Assembly: GCA_022695795.1 (NCBI GenBank)
Contig: MU404093.1
Coordinates: 186,001-250,000 of the forward strand
Source of the DNA: Biscogniauxia marginata
Lineage: Eukaryota; Ascomycota; Sordariomycetes; Xylariales; Xylariaceae
Direction: 5' to 3'
DNA length: 64,000 bases
This document shows, in pieces, positions 36,302-47,763 of this stretch. The notes under the pieces were generated by a model that saw only the letters and a list, made by a program, of their open reading frames with translations, had not been told where the DNA came from and searched no databases. Numbering within the stretch: the first letter of the stretch is position 1; each line of letters begins with the position of its first letter. Made by a program: the position numbers and the translations under genes.

Positions 36302-37337
36302 CTATATGTTGCCACGTACCCCCGGTTCTATCTCTTCAAGAAGGTCCAAAAGCTCCTCATAGACTTTCTGCTGGGTTTCCCGACCCTCTTGACTCCTAAC
36401 AAACAAGCTTGTGCTACGTAGTTGGCAATCCTGGATGTATCCGCCGCGAGACGACTCGTCGGCTAGAGCAGCGGTGACGAGATTGCGGGAGCCGACTTCG
36501 GCTGTTCGCGCCGTGAGCAACATCGTAAGCTCAATGATCCACGAAAGCGGAAAGGTAGCGTCTCGGAAAAGCTGTGACCTGCACAGCCCGGGGTCCACCG
36601 TGTTGACGACTACCTGGGGTTTGCTGCTGATAGCTATCTCCCACGCGAGCTCCCGAGCGATCAGGACGTCCAGCAACTTGACTACGCTATAGCGATCGAA
36701 CATGTCTTCTGCGCCTCTGAGCGCCTCGAAGACGGACGGGGCGTGGCGCTGTCTGAAGAGAGCTAGGAAATGCGCAGTTGACACCACGAAAACCAAGTGC
36801 GGCAGCACGTTGAATTTCGTGGCGCTCCGTCGAAGGGTCGGTAGGAGCAGCAAGGCCATCAAGAAGGTTGATATCACGTCGACGGTTATCTGGCGCTCGT
36901 AGCCCTCGCACACCTGGTATTCCTGCGTAGCAAGAGCCGCATTCTCAATGACTATGTCCAGACGGTCGAGCGTGTCGGCGCGCCGGCAGAATTCCTTGAC
37001 GCTCTCGAACGAGCTTAGGTCTACTTGCCAGACGTCGACAACTCCCTCTCTGCCGGTTGAAGCGACGATGTCGGCCTTAGCAGCCTCTCCTTTGTCGACA
37101 TTTCGACATCCCAGGATGACCTTTGCAGCATTCAGTCGCACAAAGTGTCGAGCAGCTTCGAGGCCCAGCCCGACATTAGCACCGGTGACTATCACAACCT
37201 TACCGGTGCAGTCTGTGTCAGGGTACGGCAGTGAAGTGAACTGCGAACGTAGAAGTCGAAACGGGTTCCTTCATGAGGTTAGCCAAATATTGGTAAGATA
37301 AGATCTAATCAGACACGCACAGCTCAGGGATCAGCAT
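36302..37337 (-). CDS. Short-chain dehydrogenase/reductase
   Basis: Two exons, 37321-37337 (17 nt) and 36302-37268, giving 327 residues. The tiny first exon supplies MLIPEL, and the long exon continues NPFRLLRSQFTSLPYPDTDC before the Rossmann motif. NAD(P) binding is shown by VTGANVGLG, the cofactor-selecting segment LGCRNVDKG, and ENAAL in the NNAG position. The catalytic residues are the Ser of FVVSTAHF and YSVVK (YxxxK). A TVDPGLCRS motif follows the active site as in retinol dehydrogenase- and light-dependent reductase-like fungal SDRs. The C-terminal 40 residues are acidic and helical. Substrate unknown. It lies 1.3 kb from a divergent DUF2264 gene. Confidence 0.88.
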
Positions 37338-38651
37338 AGTATAGAGACGGAGGTGGTGATGGGGGATGGATACAGAAATGAGACAAAAAGCTGGGCCAGA
37401 GTGAAATGGATGGTGTTGCGTTGGAAGCTTCGGCTCTTATAGGGGCCACCGAGGCATTCCGGGAATCCGGACGAATATCGATTCCGCTGAAGGCCCCCCC
37501 CTTTTTCCAACTTTCAGTTTTGGCCTTTCATCTTTACGATGGCTGTTGCGTTTTGCTTGAGCAAGATGGATCGAATAAAGTTATTCTAAAAATACATCCA
37601 TACTGACATGAGCATATCTATCTTTACTGTTTTCACGGAACGAACAACAAGAAAAGAATTGATTTTTAATGTGGATGAATTCAGCGAAACTGTCTAGAGT
37701 GCAAACGCGACTAAAAACCCCGGGCCGGCCCACATTACCTATAAGCTGTACGGATGTGAGGAATGCCAAGAATATGTCAATCCTTTCTTGCTAGCTGTTA
37801 AGAAAGTCCGAAAAGCTTAAGCCTTTATAGCCCTTGCTCGCGCCACTATAAGTGTCGCTAGAATACGCTATTAACTAATTTGTGGTAGCGCAGGTTACCT
37901 ACTATAGCCACTAAAATTTATAGTGATCCTATAAAATGATCCGCTTCCCAGCTGACAAGGAAATCCTGACATTCCCTTGGCATGCTTGGTAGGAAAAAAC
38001 TTTTGGCAAGGACATCCGTATATAGCAAATAGTTGAACTACACCTAATCTTAGGTACTGGTGGTGGTCTATATACCCAAATTGAACCGTTCGCTCTCGTC
38101 CGTAATCAGTACCTAAGATACTATTATAACACTTATTAGCGCTTATACTTAACCTGTCCAGGGTAGGTATAGGGGGCCCACAGTCGCTAGTGATCCCCTC
38201 CAACCGCAACCGCAGACGTCCATTGTTACCCTCATATTATATACACCATACCCTGAGTTCGCTTCAATACGAGCCGAATCGGTAAAATCGCCAACACTGC
38301 GTTCCTGCATCAATTGGCGGGATGGAACTCATCTTCCCACATTAGCCGCGAAAGCTCCCACTACGAACCCCCGACGATCCTGCGAACCACCCCAGAGAAC
38401 CCCTCATTCTCGCATGGCGATAAATGATGGAGCGCAAAGCCGTTTTAGTTCAAAACGGCCCGAGGCGAACTGGGATGTGCATGTGAGTGTATGTGTGTGG
38501 GCTAGACGAACATATAATAGAATTGTAAGATATTTAAGAATTGTAGCCGCCATCTCCTTTTAATTCAACCGTAGCTTGACCTCTTTGAGTTCTTCTTCGT
38601 TTCCTCTACACACTCTCGTTGTTGTTTTTACTTAGTCTTTGGTGAAACACG
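37338..38651. promoter_or_regulatory. Divergent spacer between SDR and DUF2264 genes
   Basis: 1.3 kb that must hold both promoters. A small palindromic element with inverted CACTATAA ends lies at 37844-37925. A TATA-like ACATATAATA occurs near 38510, about 140 bp before the DUF2264 start. Confidence 0.4.
37844..37925. repeat. Possible short inverted-repeat element
   Basis: An 82-bp segment begins with CACTATAA and ends with its reverse complement TTATAGTG. No clear target duplication was seen, so a MITE remnant is only one reading. Confidence 0.2.
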
Positions 38652-41032
38652 ATGGAGCCGAAAACCGGCCTCGTTCTAGGATATGATGGGATCCATCCAT
38701 TTTCGAAGGTGAAAATCACCGACCGAGCCTCTGTCCAGGAGCTCCTGCGGACGCTCCTCGACCCTCTCGAACCTTTCTTCTCGCCGCTGAAAGCCAAGGT
38801 CAGAATCCCCGGCGCTACGGCCGTCCGGTTTGACCAGACCGCCTCGGAAATTGAAGGCATCTGCCGGCCGCTATGGGGTCTTGCATGTCTCCTAGACGGG
38901 GGTGGAGACTACCACGGCACCGAGTGGTGGATCCAGGGCATTAAGTCCGGGACTGATCCCGAAAGCCCCGAGTTTTGGGGGTATCCGCGAGATAACGATC
39001 AGAGAATGGTAGAAATGTGCCCGCTTGGTAAGGAACCTCTCGTTCGTAAACGTGGATTGTTAATTGACAAGCAGTCAGGCTATGCCTTGGCCGTAGCACC
39101 TACCATTTGGCAGTCATTAAACGAGAAGGAGAGGGTAAATGTCGAGAAATGGCTTGGTAACTCTATCAACGAGAAGAAGTAAGAACGTTTGGGAACCTAT
39201 ATTGTCGCCTTGAAAAGTAGACTGACGGTATGCAAGCATGCCTAATACCAACTGGCTTTGGTTCCGTGTTTTCGCCAACCTTGGTTTGAAAAAGAACGGT
39301 GGCAAGTTCTCCCAGGAGAGGCTAGACCGTGATATCGAGCATCTCAATGGTTTTTACCGCGGAGAAGGCTGGTCGAACGACGGGCCCGAGGGCATTCACC
39401 GTAAGTGGTCAGGATATGAGCCTAAGGGTCGAGATACACTAACCCTATCCTTGATAGAGATGGACTACTATTCTTCAAGCTACGCTATTCAGTTCCTGCA
39501 ACTTCTGTATGCAAAGCTGGCCGGCGAAGACGAGCCAGCCCGAGCGGAGGAATTCAAGAAGCGTGCTCAATTGGTGGCTCTTGACTTGATTCACTATTAC
39601 GATAACGAAGGCATGTGATGCAATCTGGGTAATTCGCACTTCTAATATAAGTCTGACCATTTCAAATAGGGCGGTCCATCCCTTTCGGACGAAGTGTAGG
39701 TTATCGGTTTGCGATGGTCTCCTTCTGGGGTGCCCTGGCATATGCTGGAGTCGAACTGCCGAAGCCACTCACATGGGGGATGGTCAAGGGGGTGGTACTA
39801 CGCCATCTACGATGGTGGCAGACCCAACCTGACATTTGGGGTTCAAGCGGAACCCTCACGCTTGGGTACGCATACCCAAATATGTATGTAAGTAACGACA
39901 GACCATTATCAGCTTATTCATGGGACCACGTTAACATGATATAGTTGACGGAGAATTACAATAGTCCAGGGAGCCCGGTAGGTTTTGAGCGGAGATCTAT
40001 ACCTTCATCGTAAGCTAATATATGGTGTATAGTACTGGGCGTGTCTAGCCTTTATTTGCCTTGCTGTACCAGCAGATCACCCATTTTGGACATCCGAGGA
40101 AGAGTTCCCTGGTGATGCCATCCCAAGAGTGAAGGGATTGAAACATCCAGGTCATATCATGAGGTGAGAACCCAAGTCCACTATATTTCGTCGACCTACG
40201 TTGACATCTCGTATTTAGCTATCTCGGCGGCCACTGTATGCTCCTTTCCTCTGGCCAAGCCTGTGGCTACCCAATGAAGGGCACCCATGCCAAGTACGGG
40301 TCATTTGTATATAGTAGTGCTTACGGATATTCTGTACCGCCTGGGCTGTTTACCCTGGAGCAGTATTCACTCGCCTCTCAGCTAGGATTATCAGACGATG
40401 GAGGGGAGTTCTGGAAAGCGCGTCGGACGTCTGAATATGCCGGTCTCGAGCACCGGGATGGTAAGCCTGTGCTTGTCTCAATATGGAAACCGTTTTCAGA
40501 CGTTACGGTTCGGTCCGTATTAATACCGCCTGAGTCATCGACACCAAATTGGCATCTTCGGGTGCACAGGATTGAGGCAGGGCGCGAGGTGATGACTGCT
40601 GACGGGTCATTTGCAATATGTAACCAGAGGAGCGGCGACGGGCGCTATCTCGATCTGTATGACACAGAGAAGCACGAGGGCACATTTCCCAAGATCATCG
40701 GAAACTATGATCTCTACACGCCAGACGGTTGGTCAACGGGAAAGCAAGGCGCTTTTGCCGTGTCCAAGGGCGCGGTCGGCATCAGAGCATTGGAGGAGAA
40801 AATCGAACGAGCCGCCATGCTTGTCAATGCGGATCCGAACTCCAATCTTATGGAGGGCAGGACAGTCATCCCAACTCTACAGCACACCATCAAGAAGGGC
40901 GAGGTGGCCTGGTACGTCTCAGCAATCTATGCTAAACCGTCCGGGGAGGGGGTTCCCCGCGAATCTTATCTAGATGGATGGGATAAGGTGCCGCAGGTCC
41001 CTGAATGGCTGAAGGTTGAGATGGAAGGATAG
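38652..41032 (+). CDS. DUF2264 domain protein
   Basis: Six exons: 38652-39178, 39237-39610, 39670-39887, 39945-39977 (33 nt), 40033-40163 and 40219-41032, giving 698 residues. The N-terminal half carries the DUF2264 core: [78 protein letters not shown] and [15 protein letters not shown]. The fold is expected to be an alpha/alpha barrel, and in bacteria such proteins occur near carbohydrate-degrading genes; no activity is assigned. The C-terminal third ([22 protein letters not shown]) is a beta-rich extension. The intron 39611-39669 needs a GC donor (GCATGT) to join NEG to [10 protein letters not shown] in frame; the nearby GT gives the wrong phase. There is no signal peptide. Confidence 0.9.
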
Positions 41033-42175
41033 GTAGGTGTGAGATATATAGACCTTGCTAGAATCCGAAGTTATACGCCCCTCACGCGCATAGTGGTGGA
41101 ATATATACTTACATCCTTACACCCATAAACCTGGTATGAAACCAAACGGCCAAGCCTTAGCCCTGATAAACAAGCAACCCGGCTACGGATGTGGTAGGTA
41201 GTAACCTGACACCTTCCCCGAGGCTTCGGGTACTTGCAGCTACGCGTGCCATTGCAGCCTACCATCTGCCGTACAGATTTCGATCGACCGCATATCGAAA
41301 CTGTCGAGAACAACCTCGCAAGTGATGCTTCTTTGGCATAAACCTTCGTGTGTTGTGTCTTACCCTACCTATTTAGCTACTTTGTAGGAAGTAAATGAGA
41401 GATACAGACGGCATCTGTATGTTAAACTCCGGTATTTGACAGACTGACAAAAGGTCGCCTGCCCCCTCCATACTCCCCGCGCATATGCGGCTACCCTCCC
41501 CCTCGCTTCCAGAGAACATGAGCGGCTGCGTGGCACGACAGTCTTGCCTTTTTTCCCTCACTGGTTGGTGGGGTTCTGAATTATCACTCAGAAAATTCTT
41601 TGTGCCCCCCCCCCCTTTATTTTGTTTTCCTTCATGCCCATGCTGATGCCGCCGACGCTACTGGTTCGGATTCCGGTGGAAAACCTCTGCCTCTAGTTAG
41701 CCATGTATCCGCTTGGCTTTAGAAGCCGCTTGCCTTCACTTCCATCCTGTATTGGGCCTTTCATTTAGCATACATACATACATTAGTATATATGCATCAC
41801 ATGGACGCGGCGGGCTCGGGCAGGTAGGAAGAAGATATTGTACTTATCAATATTGGCCCGTGATTTTCCGGTCTAGACAAACTGGCCAGGTCGTAGATGA
41901 CCTAGCTAGGTTTAAATATAGTCTTCGTCAATTATAGGGTTTGATAAATTCCTCCGTGACTGCTACTGTCGCTACACTATTATTATCCTTAAACTCCCCC
42001 TTGCTTCAGATCTTGTAGCGCCTAAGCTGTCATCGCTCGTTTTGCAACCAATACCAAGCATAAACCTATTGTTATCCTACGATAATCGTAAAAGTCTAAT
42101 AATCTACGTTTCTATTTCTTCTCTGTCATCTAATGTTTATGTAACCCTCGACGACGAAGAGCAGTCTTGATAGCC
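41033..42175. other. Spacer between DUF2264 and transporter genes
   Basis: 1.1 kb, no gene supported. It contains a C homopolymer near 41607-41616. The end is probably the promoter and leader of the transporter. Confidence 0.5.
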
Positions 42176-45100
42176 ATGGGGAAGACATTCGTCAGGTTCC
42201 TCCGCCTCGTCATCAGGAACGATGCCATGCGAGACGAGTAGGTTACACTACAATGGCCTGTCTCCTGAGCCGGCGAAGATAGAAGCTAATATATTTCGTC
42301 GAAAAGTCCACCAGAGATATACGGATTGAGGGTGTTTCTTCTGGCTTGCGCGTGTAAGTCGTGGAGTCCAGAGAAATTGTGAGGTTGAGCAGACTGAAAA
42401 GGCTGTAAACTAACACACTATATAAAGCTTGGTAAGATATCCTTCCTAGCTCATCAACCTGTCTATCGTGTCAACGACTAACGTTATACGTTTCGTGACT
42501 CTAGTTTTGGGGGGATGCTCTTCGGATGGGAGTATGTTCCAGTATATGAACTCTATTAACTAGTCCTAAGGCTTATGTGGAAATAAATAGTATGGGTGCT
42601 ATAGGGGGTATCCTCATGATGCCTACGTTTCAACAGTGAGCCTACAACGAACTATATTAGGATATAAAAGGATGTTGATTCACGAATAAGAGGCTAACGA
42701 TAAGACCAATGAAGCGACTACGATATTGAAAATGAAGACTCGGACGTCCTGGAAGAAAATAGTACGGGCATGGTTTTGTCCTCCTTGACGCCCCTCTTAT
42801 TTCCCAAGAAATTCTAGCCAGAACTACAAAACTGACATATATATCTAACTAGTCGTCTCAACCCTACAAGCGGGATGTTTCATCGCCTCGCTCGTGGTAT
42901 GTAATTGTATCCGAGAAAAAGCTACCAAGGCTCACTTGATCCCATACCCTATATACCGACCACATGAAGCGAGGAAATAAACGGGGCATATAGACCGAGA
43001 AAGAAAGGGAGAGAGGAAATAGAGAAACAGAACACCTAAATCCGTACCCTACAACGTACTGATATACTCGCAGGCTTGCCCGTTCGCTGACCGTTACGGA
43101 CGGCGGTGGTCCCTGATCGTCTCGGCCACGATAACTTGCGTCGGGATCGCCCTGCAGGCGGCCCCAACACTGAGCCTTCCGATTATGTACGCGGGCCGGC
43201 TGATCGCCGGCTTCGGCGTCGGCGCCGCGTCCATGCTGACCCCCCTTTATGTCTCGGAGTGTGCGCCACGGGCGATCAGGGGAGCTTTGACCGGTACGTA
43301 GGCGCTTGCTCGTATGCTATTTTCTCCGATCCCCTTACCTGCAGAGCTTCCTTTCTCTGAATGGCGTATGACTTCACGACATCGGTAGAAAACATGTATA
43401 TAAACATTGCGTGGGATCAATGAGCAGTTTACCACGGCTGACTCTTAGCTATATCTAGGTTTCTACCAGCTGTTCATCGTAAATGGCGTCATGATCTCAT
43501 TTTGGTATGTACCGTCCGATGATAATCGAGGCAGACTGTCCTATTCTTGGGGAAAGAATGATGTGGGTTCTAGATTGCTAATGTGTGATGCGAGATAGGA
43601 TCAATTTTGGAAGCCAGCTGTCTCTTGGCGGTGACATAGTCTACCTTGTCCCACTTGCTCTCCAGGCAGTTCCGGCTATGTCAGTAGAGATCCTATTTAT
43701 TCAGGGAACCAACCCCCCCGGTCCCTTTTTCTTTTTCGTCCTCTTTCTAACTGAAGAAAGAGAGAAAAAGCTAACCTCGAACTCTGACCTAGATTCATGA
43801 TCGTGGGCATGATGTGGTGTCCAGAAAGCCCGAGGTACACTGCCCGGAGAGACGACGACTGGGAGCGGACGATCCGGATCCTGTGCGATCTCACGCAGTA
43901 AGCAGACTGACAACCACACGTCCGCCACTTGATATCCTCGAAGAAAAGCAGCAGCTAACACACGCACGCCAATCCACCCCAGGCTACCGCCCGAGCACGA
44001 CTACATCCAAGAGGAGCTCCTGGGAATGGCCTCTCAGCTAGAGATCGAGCGGCGTCTCGTCGGCGACGCCACGGCCTGGACGCTGCTGCGGGAGATGTGG
44101 GTGCTTAGCGGGAACCGGAACCGCGCTCTCATCTCGATCGGGCTCATGGTATGCCAGCAGCTGACGGGCGTGAACGCGGGAAATTACTTCGCGCCGCAGA
44201 TCTTTAGTGCGATAGGTACGTTGCAAAGTCTCTCTCTTTTTCTTTTTTTCCTTTTGCACTCCTTTCGTCCCCTTTCGTTTTGAAAATGAGAAGAACTCAA
44301 CTCAACTCAATCAACCAATCAACCTACCCCCTTTTCACCCTTCCACCCATCAGTCCATTTCTCTCTATATCAAGGATGACCCAACAAATAAAGTCCTATC
44401 CTAACTTAATTTCAATCCCCTTACGAACGTATTCCCTCGTGTTCTTAGTCTTACCACACAACCAGGCATCTACGGCACCGAGAACTCGCTCTTCGCGACG
44501 GGCGTCTACGGCATCGTCAAGGTGGCCGCGTGCCTCGCGTTCCTGGTCTTCGCGGCCGACTCACTCGGTCGCCGGCGCAGCCTCCTGTGGACTAGCCTCG
44601 CCCAGTCGGCTTGTATGTTCACCATCGGCGCCTACGTGTACGTCTCTGGACCGCCCTCCAACGAGCATGCGGTAAGCTCCCACAACCACTCTCCTACGAA
44701 ATGAAAAAAAAGGAAAGGGGAGAGGGAAGATTAGCTTTGCTATTTATTGAGCGGGTGGAATTAAACCGAACGTACGAGTTCTAACAAATAGCTCCTTATT
44801 TTCCAGATCACACCCTTCGGGTACGTGGCGCTCGTGTGCGTGTACCTCTTCGCCGCGTAAGTTCTCCCTTGCGAAACACATTCCCCCATGCCGGGAGGCA
44901 TATATACACCCATCTTTCACCCCTTTCCCCTTCTTTGCTCACGCCTCGGGCAGGTTTTTCCAGTTCGGCTGGGGTCCTTGTTGCTGGATATACGTGAGGT
45001 CAGTCCCCTTCCCCCTATCCCTCTCCCTCTCCCTACCCTGTCCCGGTAGGATAGTGGGTCCTCCTATCATTTTTACCTACAAGGTACAAACGGTAATTAA

Positions 45101-45603
45101 CGGCGGGTTTTTCAACGCAGCGAGATCCCGAGCGCGCGCCTCCGGGCCATGAACGTAGCGCAAGCGGCGGCGACGCAGTGGCTGTTCAACTTCATCGTTG
45201 CGAGAAGTGAGTCGCGAAAGCCACCTTTATGTTGTGAAGGGATAGCTAAAACCCAAAAAAAATCCAGCTGTGCCGTCGATGATGAAGAATCTCGGTGCCG
45301 GCGGCTACGTCAGCCCCCCACCCTCTCCCCTAGTAGGTATCTTACTTACCCACGTATGTGCAGGGAACGTTCTTCCTCTTCGGCGCCTTCAGCGCGGCCA
45401 TGTTCCCGTTCGTCTGGCTCCTGATCCCGGAGACGAAGGGGATGCGTCTCGAGCGGATGGACGAGCTCTTCGGGATCACGGACGGCCTGCTGCGCGTCGT
45501 CAGCGACGTCGAGAAGGCCTCGCGCCATGGGACCGCGGTGTCCGCCTTTGACGACCTGCCCGGCCCGGGGCGCGTGAAGACGTGGACTCGGACGTCGGGC
45601 TGA
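42176..45603 (+). CDS. MFS sugar/quinate transporter, 17 exons
   Basis: Exons by splice site and phase: 42176-42237, 42307-42351, 42505-42531, 42591-42635, 42715-42761, 42853-42896, 43074-43293, 43459-43504, 43599-43679, 43793-43897, 43983-44215, 44466-44671, 44807-44856, 44954-44998, 45121-45206, 45268-45308 and 45364-45603; the join is 540 residues. It starts [20 protein letters not shown] and has the sugar-porter signatures [15 protein letters not shown] (TM1), ADRYGRRWS between TM2 and TM3, PESPRY after TM6, [14 protein letters not shown] in TM7, DSLGRRRSL and PETKGM after TM12. These place it in the proton-coupled sugar/quinate permease family at the plasma membrane; the substrate cannot be told. 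The number of introns is high for the family, and exon 3 is only 27 nt. Confidence 0.92.
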
Positions 45604-46236
45604 GTGTGAGGATGGGAACATTGGGACGCGGGGGAACAGCAAGGTATCTAATTGTCTATAATTAGATTTGGGTGCCACTGTCTGAATAATTGGATTTAGC
45701 CGCCATAAAAAAGGGGAGGCCATGATTGCTGAATCGGGGTTTTTGTCAACAGCGTCTCACAGCCGTGATGCTCTTATACAGTAATCAACTGTTTGGGGGT
45801 TGAAAAAGGAGATATCTTAGTATACATTAAGAGTACTTCTAGCTTAGGCAGACCAAACTTAAAAAAGAAGGAAATAAGAGTGAATATGTACTGAATAAAA
45901 TGCATCGTTCTATCTCAATAACATTGGGAACGTCTAGTCGTCATTGACAAGTTATAGCCAGGTATCAATAACTTTTATGGATAGGTATTCAAAGGCTTTG
46001 ATATGTTTTGAGCGGCACGGGTTTCTTAATGTTAAATGCTGCTTTTTTGTATCTTCTCCTTTTTATGCCGTATCATGATGTGCTGATCCAACCCCGTTGA
46101 GCCATGCAACAATCTAAAATATGTATAAAACATGCGGTGACAGGTCTTTGCCTCCCAATGCCCAATAGGACATGTCCAAGGAAAGAATTTACAATCCATG
46201 AACTCCCTCGTCTGGAAACATTTCAATGGCGTTGTC
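45604..46236. other. Convergent spacer after the transporter
   Basis: 633 bp, AT-rich, with no gene. Confidence 0.55.
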
Positions 46237-47763
46237 CTACGCCCTGGAAGCGAAATCGTGCAGGAACCGGACCAATTTCTCGGCCCCGGCAAGTTACTGG
46301 CGCGGATTCCTCCTAACTGTCAACGACCCTTCAAGCCAGTGAGGCTGACCGCAGTGCTTTTCTTGAGGAAGTTTGTTTCGGCTTTGTCTGTCTCTCCATT
46401 CTGTCGCTCGTGTCAGTGTTTGATAAGCAGGACGTAGTCGTACGTGTTTAGTCAGGTAGTTAACCCAGGCCAGCACAGCAGCTCGCATAGCCGCATAAAT
46501 AGTCTAAGACAAGCTGACTTACCGCCGTTACACGGAAACAGATGTTCATCCTCGAGAGTACTGATTTGTCAGGCACGACCTTGTAGGTGTTGGGATGCGC
46601 TTCTAATGCCTTGTAAATGAGAGCTGCTTTCGCGTTTGCAACCGCTTCTGGCCACCAACCTTGTCAGAATATGAGGCAAGTAGTTTCTTTGATACTTGAC
46701 CAGTAACACACTGTATTAGTCGATTAGCTACGCCTAGACAATGAACACGAAGTATGCAGGGTACTTGCTCGAAGATAACGAGAGTACTATATAATCTGTC
46801 ATTTTTAGCGACAGTCTCGTATAGAAACCTGACCGGCGCTATAGGGAGCCCCAGCTTTCTCATCAAGCCTGGAGATGGTTCCAGGCATGCTGGGGGCAGC
46901 AGCCTCTTCTTTATAACCACTAACGTTACGCCAGTAGAGTCGAGGTTCTTCTGTGCGCCGAAGACTACAGAGGAATTTTTGACAGGAAACCTCCTTGACA
47001 GAATGTTGGAAAACATGTCTGCTATTACGGTAGGCCCGCTACCATCGGCCTTGGGGGGGCGAGCGCCTCCGAGAACTTGGGTAACTCAACACCATTGTCG
47101 CAATAGTATACTAGAGCTGAATCTTTCGAAAGTTTCCATGCGTTATCCTCTGGGATCATGCCAAATTTCCAACCTCTGATGGTACGGGAGTCGGTAGTCA
47201 GATTGACGAACTCGGGACCCAACCAATAAACGGTCGGCCTCTTGGTATACCTTCAAGGACCATTCACCTAGTCCAACTTCAACTCAGAGTCGACGGCCTT
47301 CTTGAGTGCTAATATAAGCTCCTCCTGACTCGCCTCTTCCTCGCTCTTGACGCCCGACTGTTCCAAGACACCTGTCTTCTTCCTAGCGACCCATGCGCCG
47401 GCGAGGTTGTAGACGGTTGCGGAAAACTCGCCGGCCTTTTGTCTTCAAATATTTTCATAACCAACATTCTTGAAGGTCCTAAGAAGCTTGCACAGCTAGT
47501 TATCGAATCAAAAGAATTAAGGTTGATCCTTTTTCATTTTTAATCGGCCTCTCAGGAAAAGTACAGTACATCGTAGTCGTCGGGAATATCGAGGTAGGTT
47601 GCCAGATGAGCCTTGGCCTGGTTTACAATGTCGGCGGCATGCTCGGAACGATGCGAATGCTCGGCAGGGCCGGTATTATCAAAGTCCAAAAGAGCTTGTG
47701 CAGCACCCTTGGGTAGCAATGCGGGTCAATGGCCAAGTATGTGATACCGGGTCTGCCGGGCAT
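46237..47763 (-). pseudogene. Decayed phosphoserine aminotransferase
   Basis: Pieces of a complete phosphoserine aminotransferase lie in order on the minus strand but in different frames. From the 5' end: a start-like MPGRPGITYLA at 47763; ALLDFDNTG then AEHSHRSEHAADIVNQAKAH and DDYDVLYF followed by TGA; EFSATVYNLAGAWVARKKTG and ALKKAVDSELKLD followed by TAG; EWSLKVYQEADRLLVG; WKLSKDSALVYYCDNGVELP; SNILSRRFPVK and FGAQKN, holding the Schiff-base lysine; LMRKLGLPIAP; VVPDKSVLSRMNICFRV; AETNFLKKS and LTGLKG; GGIRASN; and AEKLVRFLHDFASRA with a stop at 46237-46239. At least two stops and several frameshifts separate them. Intron-like GT-AG gaps remain near 46440-46530 and 46705-46760, so it is a DNA-level copy, not a retrocopy. 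The enzyme serves serine synthesis, so a working copy should exist elsewhere. Confidence 0.9.

Noticed and set aside
43697..43967. Minus-strand ORFs over the transporter
   Set aside because: They cross exons and introns of the well-supported permease gene.
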